Shown: positions 23,560 to 32,213 of the stretch, in pieces | Layout of the letters: each line of letters opens with the position of its first letter | Position numbering within the stretch: position 1 is the stretch's first letter | NCBI RefSeq assembly: GCF_032268605.1 | Contig: NZ_CP130318.1 | Location: 4,097,913-4,161,912 of the forward strand | DNA length: 64,000 nucleotides | Direction: 5' to 3' | From: Paenibacillus aurantius | Lineage (GTDB): Bacteria; Bacillota; Bacilli; Paenibacillales; NBRC-103111 | The notes under the pieces: model-generated | What the model saw: only the letters and a program-made list of their open reading frames with translations | Database searches by the model: none | Told to the model about the DNA's origin: nothing | Translations under genes and position numbers: made by a program

Positions 23560-24174
23560 CTATTCGAACTGTACTTCCTGATCCAAAATGATTTCTTTCG
23601 GGGGGGTCCCCATAGGGCTAGAGAATGGAATAAGAGCAAATAGAACTTCTCTTATATCATCGGGCAATCGCGGTCTAACCAAGAAACTTAGGTGTGCTTG
23701 TCCACCGCCGCCATGGGATCCATGCGAACGAACGAAAAATTCGTCTTTACCTTTTACCTCCAAAAGCAACTTAGGGCGAATATGCCCTGCATGGTCGACA
23801 TTTCCACTCCTAATCTCGAGGTTCACCACGCTCGCGTTCTCATGCTGCATGGCATGAGTGATGAAATATTCAAAGCTATCATGAATCGTCTTCTTCATAA
23901 TAGGAACCACACTCAATAGTTCCCCCGGCTCATTTCGAATAAAGGGTTGCTCGGGATGATTTAAGCTATGCATAAGCCAGTTGATTTGAGGGATGTCCAT
24001 CTCATACCGATTTGCCCACTCTTGAATCATTTCCTGAGGCGGAAAAATCCGTTTGCCTCTAGAAAGACCTTTTCTGTCTTGAATCAATGTCATTATTGAT
24101 TCATCGATCGATTTAAACTTATCATTGTATTCATTTGGAATTGCCTTTAACTCACCCCAACCCATTAAAAACAC
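23560..24174 (-). CDS. Hypothetical protein
   Basis: 204 residues, soluble. The N-terminal half is helical (IDESIMTLIQDRKG, then PPQEMIQEWANRYEMDIPQI). The C-terminal half is β-rich with a glycine/histidine segment FFVRSHGSHGGGGQAHLSFL (about 150-170) followed by RPRLPDDIREVLFALIPF. The start could be ATG at 24174 or the second ATG at codon 4. No family recognised. It is bounded by degenerate and good sites, making it a cassette gene. Confidence 0.55.
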   Translation of the reverse strand: MFLMGWGELKAIPNEYNDKFKSIDESIMTLIQDRKGLSRGKRIFPPQEMIQEWANRYEMDIPQINWLMHSLNHPEQPFIRNEPGELLSVVPIMKKTIHDSFEYFITHAMQHENASVVNLEIRSGNVDHAGHIRPKLLLEVKGKDEFFVRSHGSHGGGGQAHLSFLVRPRLPDDIREVLFALIPFSSPMGTPPKEIILDQEVQFE

Positions 24175-24240
24175 TCCATTTCTTAAAGAGTTTTTTCCTT
24201 ACACAATTTACTCAAACCATATTTTACCATACATTTGTAC

Positions 24241-24352
24241 ACAAAACTGCCCGTTAGCGCAGCAAGACTGCCAATCATCTTCTCGGCAGCCTCAAACTCC
24301 CTAGGTATGATCAGGCTTTCTCACGTGTGCTCGCTCTCGTGCCTCTTACTGT
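24241..24352. repeat. Intercassette site (right core degraded)
   Basis: Core A caaaactgcCCGTTAGCgcagc (24243-24263), stem AGACTGCC / GGCAGCCT (24265-24293), right core decayed to ctctcgtgcctcttactgtagc. Confidence 0.78.
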
Positions 24353-24370
24353 AGCACTTATTCATGTCTA

Positions 24371-24904
24371 CTAAGTAATTTCATACTCATATACCCCGCA
24401 TAGCTGTACTTCTTCTGAGACAAGTTGTAATAACGTTGCAATGACCATACCGTGACAAACGACAATTACCTTAGACTTATCAAGATATTGGCATAAAACG
24501 TTCCTTACCCGTTCATTGACACTTTCCTTCGATTCCCATAATTTACGCTCCCCAGGAGGGTGGACTCCGTCATGTTTCATGTAGTCGTTCCATAGTTCTG
24601 TGATTTGCTGAACACATGTTGCTTGCCAATTATCCGGGGTCCATTCATGTAAATCAAATTCCACTTTAATAGGCAATCCTATATTCCTGTTAATAATGGC
24701 GGCGGTTTGTAAAGAACGTGTGTACGGTGACGATAGGATCAAATCGCACTCTGACAAATGATTATGGTTTGCTATTATCTCTTGAGCCTGATACACGCCG
24801 GCATCTGTCAAAGGAACAAAATCTCTTAGTGCTCCTTTCAAATTTCGTTGCTCCTTTAATGTCCAATTCGGCTCTCCATGACGAATTAAATAGAACATGG
24901 TCAT
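24371..24904 (-). CDS. Histidine phosphatase superfamily protein
   Basis: 177 residues with the phosphoglycerate-mutase-like fold. The catalytic RHG motif is in YLIRHGEPNW (about 6-15), the second arginine region in LILSSPYTRSLQTA (about 55-68), and the second histidine in VIVVCHGMVIATLL (about 145-158). It would dephosphorylate a small phosphorylated substrate. Either ATG at 24904 or the one two codons later can serve. A second family member lies in the biosynthetic cluster at 42519. Confidence 0.85.
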   Translation of the reverse strand: MTMFYLIRHGEPNWTLKEQRNLKGALRDFVPLTDAGVYQAQEIIANHNHLSECDLILSSPYTRSLQTAAIINRNIGLPIKVEFDLHEWTPDNWQATCVQQITELWNDYMKHDGVHPPGERKLWESKESVNERVRNVLCQYLDKSKVIVVCHGMVIATLLQLVSEEVQLCGVYEYEIT

Positions 24905-24924
24905 AGTGGTTTACCCCCTAATTT

Positions 24925-25018
24925 GCGACTGCCAATAATTGAGCAGAAGAACGGTGATTAAAATAAGCGATGGATCGGTTCCATCGCTGTGCCCTCGTTT
25001 CCCGTTAGCTCAACGACA
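24925..25018. repeat. Intercassette site (GCGATGG stem type)
   Basis: Stem AGCGATGGATCGG / TTCCATCGCT (24966-24989), core B cctcgtttcCCGTTAGCtcaacg with GTTAGC at 25004-25009. The left core is degraded. Confidence 0.82.
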
Positions 25019-25151
25019 GTGAAACACTATAATGGTCATTTGTCACTTTTTTAGATATAGGAGTTGGAACTGTTCCCAAAAGCCCCACTCCTTTTACAAC
25101 AGGCTCAGGGATCTCTCAGTTTGGCGATCTTGTCGTTGATTTTCGACCAAA

Positions 25152-25177
25152 AGAAAACCACCCAAAAAGAGTGGTTA
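25152..25177 (-). terminator. Terminator of the DUF3800 gene
   Basis: On the minus strand AACCAC/GTGGTT forms a stem around a T-rich loop and TTTTCTTTT follows. It lies 18 bp after the stop at 25195. Confidence 0.75.
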
Positions 25178-25194
25178 TTAACGAGGCTAAGACT

Positions 25195-26277
25195 TTAAAT
25201 GAAATGTACAATCGCGGCGTCGTGCTCTTGGTTACGGTAATCGTGCAAGTTTAATCCCAACAACTCGACGACGAATTGCGCGAAATCGTCCTTGTGGTTC
25301 GTACTCGTTCCGGATTGATTTAAGGTTCGACTGATGCTACCAGTGAACAGGTCCGCGAGTTGGATGAAGATATTGGCAATCGAACTGACGGAAGAAAAGA
25401 TGTTTAGCATCAAGTTATCTTCGAAGTAAGTCCTAAAGTTGCCGACCAAGTGCTGCTCCAGCTCATTAAGAAACAACTTGTCATTGCCATCTTCTTTGTC
25501 CTTCCAAAAGTTGACTCGCCTTGGCAAGGTGATTCTGCCAGAACCAACTTCGTGCACGATGCCATGATGAACGTGCTGGTAGTACATGGCGTATACTGCT
25601 TCATCAATAGGGCGGCTGCTTCCGCGAAATTCTACAACGACCGCTTTGAAGCCCATCATGTCCATAACGGAAACGGCTTCCTTTATCAGTTCTTTATAGA
25701 TGTCCAACTGTTGTCGTTTCATTTCGGTAAAGTGAAATTCCTTCGGCACGTTAATGCCGGAGTTTTGTTGTAGCTCCCGCCACATAATAAAGTGTCTACG
25801 AAGCTCTTCGAGCCGTTCGACGCTAAGCACTCACAGTCCTCCGATGACCATGAATTTGTCGCCACCGGTTTTACCGCTTTCGTCGCAAAAAATGTTAATC
25901 GTCGGGACAGCTGGCTTATTAGCAATTTGTATTTCCTTTTCGGTTTCTTCCTTACCCTTACGAATTTGCGTTATACGATCATCCGCAAGGAAAAGCTTGT
26001 ATTCATTTTGGATCTTCGCGCGCGCACGGGCGATCGATGTATCTCGCTCCAAGGAAAACATCCGCTCAACATCTATTACGCTACCGGTAAATCCCTGAAA
26101 GATGTGCCAATATTTAAGCTTCAGCGCCATATCAGAGTTACGGGTTTCGCCGTAGTGATTCAAGATGTATGCCACCCTCGAAATAAGCGTAACGAGATTG
26201 CCAGATGCTAGTGCGTCTTTTAGGCGCTCTACTTCTCGTGCGATCCGATCCTGCTTGTCCTTTGGCTTTGCCGGCAC
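25195..26277 (-). pseudogene. DUF3800-like protein gene split by an in-frame TGA
   Basis: The first part (26277-25831) ends INIFCDESGKTGGDKFMVIG-GL, the DE-S-G motif of DUF3800 proteins. A TGA at 25833-25831 interrupts the frame. The second part continues in phase without loss (VLSVERLEELRRHFIMWREL) to 25195, about 211 more residues including FRGSSRPIDEAVYAMYYQHV and a DLFTGSISR helix. GGAGG lies 7 nt before the GTG that follows the TGA, so reinitiation could yield a second polypeptide. The N-terminus may also be shifted: AGGAGGA-ATG at 26353 opens only five codons before a stop. Confidence 0.7.
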
Positions 26278-26353
26278 AACATCTTTCGGTGATTCCTGCG
26301 TTACGCGAGCCTCGATTGAGGATACTTCTGACGCTTATTCAAATGGCAACCGT

Positions 26354-26735
26354 CATTCCTCCTAGTGAAATATTTAGCTATATTATACCACAAAATGGAA
26401 AGACTATATTTAGGCCAACGTGGGATCGGTTTAACAATCATTCATGTTCGGACAAGGCATATGTCTATTGCTACCCGCTCCTTGGATCCACATAATACGC
26501 CTCCTCTCTCCTTCTCATAATCCCTCTTGTATTATTTCAATATTGCAAGGCATTCTATTTCTTGAATCGTTCTACGGGCTTTCTGAGAGGCCTGAGAAGC
26601 ATAGATTGGTACAAGGTTCCCGTTCCATCCCATCATCCTTCTATTAGGACAAATTACAAGCCGTATAAGAACATGAAAAACGCTCCCAGCTGCAGTAGCT
26701 AGGAGCGGGTTTACTATTACTTTGGCTAATTAGGT
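26354..26735. other. Non-coding stretch
   Basis: No supported gene. Short open frames on the plus strand have no ribosome site or family signature. It holds one minus-strand terminator (26676-26707). Confidence 0.4.
26676..26707 (-). terminator. Rho-independent terminator
   Basis: CGCTCC/GGAGCG with inner AGCT pairing; on the minus strand GGGAGCG is followed by TTTTTC. It ends the decayed small gene at 26736. Confidence 0.65.
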
Positions 26736-26792
26736 TTATTCACCAACCATGCCGTCACCATCACGATCATCCATGTATTTGTATAACCAATG
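26736..26792 (-). pseudogene. Remnant of an acidic DxDGDG repeat protein
   Basis: The minus strand encodes LYKYMDDRDGDGMVGE and a stop. DRDGDG is a calcium-loop-like motif as found at the end of Excalibur or EF-hand-like domains. A stop lies two codons upstream of this stretch, so only ~18 codons survive. Confidence 0.35.
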
Positions 26793-26830
26793 TTATATTT
26801 AGGTTAGGTAAGTTAAACAGTTGAAATTGA

Positions 26831-26911
26831 AAGGACCACACATATTAGATATGTCTAAGATGTGTGGTCCAATTTTATTTTTCTTCAACTAAAGTCTCCG
26901 TTAGTTGAACA
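26831..26911. repeat. Intercassette site with long perfect stem
   Basis: Stem GGACCACACAT / ATGTGTGGTCC (26833-26870) followed on the plus strand by a T-rich run, then core caactaaagtctCCGTTAGttgaac with GTTAG at 26900-26904. The left core is weak (aggttaggtaagttaaac). Confidence 0.72.
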
Positions 26912-26918
26912 ACAAGGG

Positions 26919-27440
26919 CTATTTTCTTGGTTGGGTTTCTTCGAACCATGTAAGTGCAAGCTGTTCCATTTCTGTTACAAAGGCTTTCTTTGCAGGACTA
27001 TATTCGCTTGTGTTTTCAAAGCGTTGAACTAATTCTTCCTTGAATCGACTGTATCTTGCAACCTCTTCAGGATGACTTCTCAAGTAATCTCTGAATATTA
27101 GATGCCGTGCGATCTGGGAATTATCGGCTTGATAAAAATGTATGTGGTGTGTCCTGTTTGCCCCACCTTTGCGGAATAACCTTCTTCCAGGAATACCCCA
27201 GTCTCCAGCGACATCATAACCGAGGGAGTGCATTTTATCATTAAACGAATCAATATTATTGATGTTCTTCACAATACATATCATGTCAATTACAGGCTTA
27301 GCTTTTAAACCAGGAACTGAGGTGCTTCCGAAATGCTCAAATTGTAGGATCTCATCCTTAAATATCGTCTTCAAGAAGTCAGCTTCTTCTTGGAAAAGCC
27401 TAACCCAATCCTCGCTATATTCACTTAATCTAACCTTCAT
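26919..27440 (-). CDS. GrpB family protein (UPF0157, nucleotidyltransferase-like fold)
   Basis: 173 residues. The family signature FEHFGSTSVPGLKAKPVIDM (about 35-54) is the GS-x(n)-D motif of the nucleotidyltransferase-like fold. GGANRTHHIHFYQADNSQIA and LIFRDYLRSHPEEVARYSRF follow, as in the C-terminal domain fused to dephospho-CoA kinases in some bacteria. Biochemical role unknown. ATG at 27440 follows AGGAGGAG, a strong site. One-gene cassette. Confidence 0.88.
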   Translation of the reverse strand: MKVRLSEYSEDWVRLFQEEADFLKTIFKDEILQFEHFGSTSVPGLKAKPVIDMICIVKNINNIDSFNDKMHSLGYDVAGDWGIPGRRLFRKGGANRTHHIHFYQADNSQIARHLIFRDYLRSHPEEVARYSRFKEELVQRFENTSEYSPAKKAFVTEMEQLALTWFEETQPRK

Positions 27441-27489
27441 AACTCTCCTCCTACAGACACAGGTTATAGCCTATATATTCCATATACTG

Positions 27490-27538
27490 TTAAACAATCC
27501 TGCCCGTTAGCGTAATGAGTAACCTCCGTATTAGGGGG
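27490..27538. repeat. Intercassette site (short)
   Basis: Core A aaacaatcctgcCCGTTAGCgtaatg (27494-27518), then a short stem ACCTCC / GGGGGGCT at 27521-27538 directly before the next stop codon. No separate core B. Confidence 0.75.
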
Positions 27539-27539
27539 G

Positions 27540-28529
27540 CTAGAACTCATCGATCAAAGAAATACCTTTCATAATCCGCATTCTACTATCTTGCAAGAAG
27601 TCGCGGGTCCATTTGTCTGGTTGACTTAAATCCCAGCTCCGGTGCATACCGACGACTACGATAATTTCGCGTAGTCTAAGGAAAAGCTTCAGCTGCTCCT
27701 TCCAGCCGTCAGGCATTTGTCGGCCACCCTCTGTGTAGCCCAACTCGAAATGTTTAATGAACAGTTCGTATTGAACCTTACGTTCAGACTTCGAATCTTC
27801 CCCGAATACATACAGCAAGTAATAGAGTTGGATAGCAATGTCCTCAACATACCAGCTGTACTGACACTCGTCGAAGTCGAAGAGCGTTATTTGCCCTGAT
27901 TCATCGACCGTGAAATTACCTACATTGATATCTCCGTGAATTAAACCAAAATTATCAGCATTAACAGGCAGATTATCCAAATGTGCTTTTAGTTCATCAA
28001 GGGCATTAAGAATTGGTTGAAACTCTGACGGTAAATAATCTTTGGCTCGCAAGAGGTATTCATTAAATTCCCAAGTGTGTCTTTTGGCCATAGGTTTGTA
28101 AAGCTTGGCCAGTTCATGAAGACGGCCCGTTATGCGTCCGCATTGTTCATAAAGTATAGAATTAACTAGGCATTCTGGATATCCGATTTTTCTCCCTGGT
28201 GCGTGTTTAAAGGAGGTCACGTAGAAATCCATTGTATTTCCTTGGATACGTTCAAAATCCTTTCCCTCAACCGAAGAAACCGGGTTTGAAACCGACAAAC
28301 CATTCTCCGAAAGGTAACGAATCCATTCTATTTCAGCTGCAACTCCTTCAAACGTGCGGAGAGTGCTCGGAGTGAAACGGAGAATATATTTCAATTCATC
28401 GCGATTATAGGAATAAATAAAGTTTTGAAAGCCTCCAATGAAAGTAAGATCCTTTGGGCTGACCCCAAACAGCACAGCGCCTTCAGCGGCATGTTCGTCC
28501 AGGAACATTAATTTTATTTTTGGGTCCAT
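27540..28529 (-). CDS. APH-like phosphotransferase
   Basis: 329 residues of the choline/aminoglycoside kinase fold. The catalytic loop FGLIHGDINVGNFTVDESGQ and the metal motif ITLFDFDECQYSWYVEDI (about 205-240) are complete, similar to homoserine-kinase-like APH enzymes. The start lobe has FIGGFQNFIYSYNRD and YILRFTPS. Acceptor unknown. I chose ATG at 28529 (MDPKIKLMF) after GGAGAACTC; the upstream eight codons run into the leader. One of four APH-like kinases in the window. Confidence 0.83.
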   Translation of the reverse strand: MDPKIKLMFLDEHAAEGAVLFGVSPKDLTFIGGFQNFIYSYNRDELKYILRFTPSTLRTFEGVAAEIEWIRYLSENGLSVSNPVSSVEGKDFERIQGNTMDFYVTSFKHAPGRKIGYPECLVNSILYEQCGRITGRLHELAKLYKPMAKRHTWEFNEYLLRAKDYLPSEFQPILNALDELKAHLDNLPVNADNFGLIHGDINVGNFTVDESGQITLFDFDECQYSWYVEDIAIQLYYLLYVFGEDSKSERKVQYELFIKHFELGYTEGGRQMPDGWKEQLKLFLRLREIIVVVGMHRSWDLSQPDKWTRDFLQDSRMRIMKGISLIDEF

Positions 28530-28547
28530 GAGTTCTCCTTGATATTG

Positions 28548-28575
28548 AAACATGTGCCCGTTAGTTTAACGTCGA
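28548..28575. repeat. Intercassette core (single)
   Basis: gaaacatgtgccCGTTAGtttaacgtcg. The TAA stop of the next gene (28561-28563, minus strand) lies inside GTTAG itself. Confidence 0.78.
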
Positions 28576-29022
28576 GGCTTCATACACCTTTGTCTCATCA
28601 CCAGTAAAGATGAATGCATTAGTAATATGAATCCAGCCGTATTTCTCATAATATCCGTTTAAACTTGTACAAAGATAAAGTTTGCTGTGACCCTTTTTTT
28701 CCGTTTCTTGAAGAGCATGCTTCATTAATTGGGACCCGATTTTCCGTCCTCTTTGTTCTGGGGATACGTATAAACAAGCAAGCCACGGAAATATATCTTG
28801 CCGAGAAATCAAATCATTACGCAATAAAGCGTATGTACCAATAATTGATTCGTTTTCTATCGCTATATAAAAGCTTGGTAATTCACTATTAGTATTTAAT
28901 GAATGCAGCATACAGTCGTGATAAAACTTAAAGTTCTTTTCAGTGCCCCATTGATTCCAAAAAATTTGTACAGCTCTTTCAAAATAATCGGGCTTATTTT
29001 TTAATTCATAAACCTCTACCAT
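28561..29022 (-). CDS. GNAT family N-acetyltransferase
   Basis: 153 residues. Strands SFYIAIENESIIGTYALLRN and IFPWLACLYVSPEQRGRKIG carry the acetyl-CoA loop RGRKIGSQLM (about 92-101). Then LYLCTSLNGYYEKYGWIHIT is the typical β5 and loop with a Tyr. It belongs to the GNAT group with a YYEKYGW end, often acting on small amines. ATG at 29022 follows AAAGGGAGAATG. The stop is formed within the intercassette core. Confidence 0.85.
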   Translation of the reverse strand: MVEVYELKNKPDYFERAVQIFWNQWGTEKNFKFYHDCMLHSLNTNSELPSFYIAIENESIIGTYALLRNDLISRQDIFPWLACLYVSPEQRGRKIGSQLMKHALQETEKKGHSKLYLCTSLNGYYEKYGWIHITNAFIFTGDETKVYEASTLN

Positions 29023-29115
29023 AACATTCTCCCTTTCCTGTTTTAAATAGCTCATTAAGCTTCCACATTCTACATAATTATATCAGATATAGTTCCTAAT
29101 TATGGGAAGAGTACT

Positions 29116-29153
29116 ATTATAACTATCCTGCCCGTTAGCGTAAAGAAGCTGCC
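29116..29153. repeat. Intercassette site, left half at the edge of the conjugation island
   Basis: ataactatcctgcCCGTTAGCgtaaagaagctgcc is core A plus the first stem arm. The second arm is missing: taacaatcgg follows and the array stops for 5 kb. The next core is at 34191. Confidence 0.8.
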
Positions 29154-29398
29154 TAACAATCGGATATAAGGAGCGCCTGAAAAATTCCTGCAGAAAAGAC
29201 CCGGGCACAGTTTGGATATTTCAATGTGCAATATTTCAGTTGGATATCACCTTTCAATTGCAATTATTATCATGTTTAACATACTAGTAATGAACGAGGA
29301 AACGATGTGTGATGATTGAACGGGTGATTGAACTGACACAACACAAAATCCAAATACAAGACAGGTAACAATGAATTTAGCTTTATCACTCATAAGAT
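29154..29398. other. Non-coding stretch downstream of the E1-like gene
   Basis: No ORF or site is evident. It is AT-rich and separates the truncated core from the conjugation operon. Confidence 0.4.
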
Positions 29399-30787
29399 TC
29401 ATCCTTTTGACAAATAAAAATATTTAGAAGACTTTATCCGAGCTCGATGAATTTCCTCTATTACGTCCTGTTTACACAAACAATCGTTTTGTGTTTTGTT
29501 TCTGTGAAAAGGATTTACCCATAATCTTTCGCCCAGTTCAATCGAAACTGTATTGGGAACATTTGGGTAAAGCTCTCTATACTGCAACTTCATCATTTCC
29601 CCAACCAGAAAAACACCGGCTATCATTGGAAGAAATGGTAGAGCTGCATCCACCCGCTCTGCGAGAATTTGTATTTCTTCTTCCGCACATGCCAAATTTG
29701 CTTTTTTCCTTTCTTCGGCTGGATAGCACTGCAAACAATTATCTGTGAAAGGGATATGTCGATACAGTGTAACCCCCCAGCCTGGAGCTGTGGCGGCATG
29801 CAAGGATAACGGTGGCAGCGCGTTTTGTAATTTGTTTCGAATACCATCTTCATTAGCAAGTGGTAATATAAAGTCAAATTGACTAACGTTCCCTATCGCA
29901 AATTTTTCAGGGATACTGGTAACGTTTATCCCGCTTTTCTGTAAATACGCGGCACCCACTGAGACTTTATGAGTGCCACAATCTTTCACACCAAAGATCG
30001 GCGAACGATTTAGGTTAACAATTTTCACGACGTCGTCGTCTACCAGCGTCAGGTTCATTTTGATTCCCGTTTTTTTTATAAAGTATAAAGCTGAAGAACC
30101 AACCATCCCAACGCCTACCATCAAGCAGTTGCCTAAATCCATTGGACTTGGGAGTGGCGGGTTAGCGAGAGTTTCCGGATTATTACTTTCCTCTAGATTG
30201 AATGCTGAAAAACAGGTCGCTGTAAGGTTGTTAGGCTGACCAATAAGTCTCTTAAAAACTTCAGCAACACCCAAAGCGGCAGCAAGACCGGGTCCCACAG
30301 GATTGAGCTGATTTGTCATGGGCAGGTCAAAATTTTTTAAACCATCTCCCATACATGCTATCCATCCATCTCCATCAATGTTTATAAGCCCCTTTTGACT
30401 GTCGCTTTTGTTTATTGCTCCGATATGAAGAACACAGTCCCAGTCTCCTGCACTCAGTTCAGCTGGATCTTGCGCGAAGAAAAAATTACCGAAGGGGTCT
30501 GCATTTTGCATCGTGGATTTCAGTTGATCCAGCAGCAAAACTTGATCATCACAAAGATTATGGTGAAGCGGGACATTCTGGGCTAGGACTGTGATGTTTC
30601 TACAAAACCGGCTTAATGTATTGCAGGCAGCCAGTAACATGAGTTGAATATTGTATGTGTCATTTTTCCCCGGTGCAACTTTCACTAACACCTTGCCGTT
30701 TTGAAACGTGACATTCGAATTCAAATACCGATTGGTGCGGTCGTCGCGCTGGTTGTAAAAATCATCATTTGAAATGAGTAAGCCCAT
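29399..30787 (-). CDS. E1-like ThiF/HesA-family adenylyltransferase
   Basis: 462 residues. The C-terminal half (about 215-460) is an active ThiF-type domain: CLMVGVGMVGSSALYF with the GxGxxG nucleotide loop at 225-230, LTLVDDD at 247-252 and NLNRSPIFG at 258-266. Zn-type cysteines are C351/C354 and a DCLC pair near residue 435; C367 is a candidate catalytic Cys. The N-terminal ~200 residues resemble a degenerate adenylation domain (NPVGPGLAAALGVAEVFKRL). It should adenylate the Ubl C-terminus and pass it to the E2. It overlaps the JAMM gene by 23 bp and has a GAGGGGG ribosome site. Confidence 0.85.
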   Translation of the reverse strand: MGLLISNDDFYNQRDDRTNRYLNSNVTFQNGKVLVKVAPGKNDTYNIQLMLLAACNTLSRFCRNITVLAQNVPLHHNLCDDQVLLLDQLKSTMQNADPFGNFFFAQDPAELSAGDWDCVLHIGAINKSDSQKGLINIDGDGWIACMGDGLKNFDLPMTNQLNPVGPGLAAALGVAEVFKRLIGQPNNLTATCFSAFNLEESNNPETLANPPLPSPMDLGNCLMVGVGMVGSSALYFIKKTGIKMNLTLVDDDVVKIVNLNRSPIFGVKDCGTHKVSVGAAYLQKSGINVTSIPEKFAIGNVSQFDFILPLANEDGIRNKLQNALPPLSLHAATAPGWGVTLYRHIPFTDNCLQCYPAEERKKANLACAEEEIQILAERVDAALPFLPMIAGVFLVGEMMKLQYRELYPNVPNTVSIELGERLWVNPFHRNKTQNDCLCKQDVIEEIHRARIKSSKYFYLSKG

Positions 30788-31292
30788 TTTTGTTCCCCCT
30801 CAAATCCACATAACCTGGAATCATTTTTACATTTTGCATCGTCCAGTTATCAGGCATAACGTGGAATTTTCCTCGATGGTACATATGGAACCCACACATG
30901 GTGAGTGGACTCATCGCCTTTCTTGCGTAAAAGGGAACCACTACCGAAAAGTAACCGTCATAAGGCATAAAAGTGAATTTGTCATCCCCAGCTGAATGTC
31001 TTTTGAGGTCTTTGGGATGGCTATGCACCTGCGCAATTAGTGTCATTCCGTGTTTATTTAAATAACTGATTACCTCCGCATTCGCTTCCGGAGTTGTGTG
31101 TACCTCTTGTGGACCAGAGGTTGCCTTCGGCACAACACAAGTTGCCACAATAACGGTATCATTGAAGTCGTACCCTCCCCAATATAAAATCCCTTCGTGA
31201 TTTTTAAATGGACTTGGATGAAACGATAACAGAGCCCTGACTGTTTCTTTTGTTAACAGTTCCGGAATAATGATTTTTTTGATGGGGAGCAT
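30765..31292 (-). CDS. JAB/JAMM metallopeptidase (deubiquitinase-like)
   Basis: 175 residues. The JAMM motif is complete: E33 in NHEGILYWGG, H90-S-H92, seven residues, S100-A-G-D103. These residues bind Zn and cleave isopeptide or peptide bonds after a Ubl. Strand GGYDFNDTVIVATCVVP is typical for prokaryotic JAB. The likely job is maturing the Ubl precursor or removing Ubl from targets. ATG at 31292 has AGGAGGG 7 nt upstream, and it lies 14 bp after the E2-like stop. Third gene of the operon. Confidence 0.88.
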   Translation of the reverse strand: MLPIKKIIIPELLTKETVRALLSFHPSPFKNHEGILYWGGYDFNDTVIVATCVVPKATSGPQEVHTTPEANAEVISYLNKHGMTLIAQVHSHPKDLKRHSAGDDKFTFMPYDGYFSVVVPFYARKAMSPLTMCGFHMYHRGKFHVMPDNWTMQNVKMIPGYVDLRGNKNGLTHFK

Positions 31293-31306
31293 CCCTCATC
31301 CCTCCT

Positions 31307-31756
31307 TTATCCAAGCCTGCCCTTACAGGATTGTAATTCGATATATATCTTGGAGAGCATGTCCCCAATAGTCGAGTAGCCTTTCGCATTTGCAATCCAA
31401 TTGTCATACTGCCAATCCGTATGCAATGAAGTATGATCCCTGTACGATTTCCGATTAAAATAATTGCAAATAAAGTATTGGCTACTGTTAAAAAATGAAT
31501 TGCCAGCAGGATACGCCGATGGCGTACCCCGCTGACCGCTTCTTACATCAATCATTTCAATAAATGGCGGCTTCTCCTTGTACTCCTCACAGTTAAAATC
31601 CAACACGTACTTCTCACCATCCGAACGATTGTCCATAACAACGCAAAATTTTAATGGCTCCTCCTGAGTTTGCTGAATTGCCCAAAGCCCTTCTCCCATC
31701 TTTCTTGCATGCTGCAATTCAGCTTGGACGATCGTTGCACTCAACTGCCTGTCCAT
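31307..31756 (-). CDS. E2-like ubiquitin-conjugating enzyme (prokaryotic E2 type)
   Basis: 149 residues. Fold order fits a UBC domain: an N-terminal helix (ELQHARKMGEGLWAIQ), β-strands PLKFCVVMDN and EKYVLDFNCEEYKEKPPFIE with the PPF turn, then FFNSSQYFICNYFNRKSY with C97 as the presumed catalytic Cys, and a C-terminal helix TIGDMLSKIYIELQS. Sequence identity to known E2s is low, so position and neighbours carry much of the call. Its ATG overlaps the Ubl stop (TGATG), showing translational coupling. Confidence 0.7.
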   Translation of the reverse strand: MDRQLSATIVQAELQHARKMGEGLWAIQQTQEEPLKFCVVMDNRSDGEKYVLDFNCEEYKEKPPFIEMIDVRSGQRGTPSAYPAGNSFFNSSQYFICNYFNRKSYRDHTSLHTDWQYDNWIANAKGYSTIGDMLSKIYIELQSCKGRLG

Positions 31757-31998
31757 CAATAGTTGTCCCCTGTTGCCGACAGAACCACTTTAGCGCCATC
31801 TTCCAAGTGATAACTCACGAGTGGACGTTCTGGTTGCATCTGCCCTCCGTTATGAACAAAAACATAATTCCCATCTGGATAACCTTTTTCCGCGGCTGCC
31901 TTTTTTGCAGCCTCCACTACTTTTATCGTTTTTTCGAAATCCATGGTAATGGGTCCTTTTCCTGTTTCTACCGTTAATGTAATTGTCTTATCTTTCAT
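31756..31998 (-). CDS. Ubiquitin-like β-grasp protein
   Basis: 80 residues. The pattern β-β-α-β-β matches a β-grasp: TITLTVETGKGPITMDFEK, helix VVEAAKKAAAEKGYP, then NYVFVHNGGQMQPERPLVSY and DGAKVVLSATGDNY. The C-terminus ends TGDNY rather than GG, so the conjugated residue is either the single Gly after removal of DNY or another residue. A strong AAGGAG site precedes ATG at 31998. It is the first gene of a four-gene operon (Ubl-E2-JAMM-E1), the order of Bil systems. Confidence 0.78.
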   Translation of the reverse strand: MKDKTITLTVETGKGPITMDFEKTIKVVEAAKKAAAEKGYPDGNYVFVHNGGQMQPERPLVSYHLEDGAKVVLSATGDNY

Positions 31999-32213
31999 TG
32001 ATAATCACTCCTTCGAATAAAAGTGGTAATGCTGAGATAAAAGAAATCAATAGTATCGACCCCCGAAAACTTTTCCACATCTGATTCACTAAACCGGATG
32101 AAGGAATGACAAAAAAATATATATAAAATTCCTTGGCGACATGTCACCTTAGAATGAGCTTTTTAAGCATACATCTGCTTCACTTAAACAGATGAAATAT
32201 CGTTAAAAAAAAA

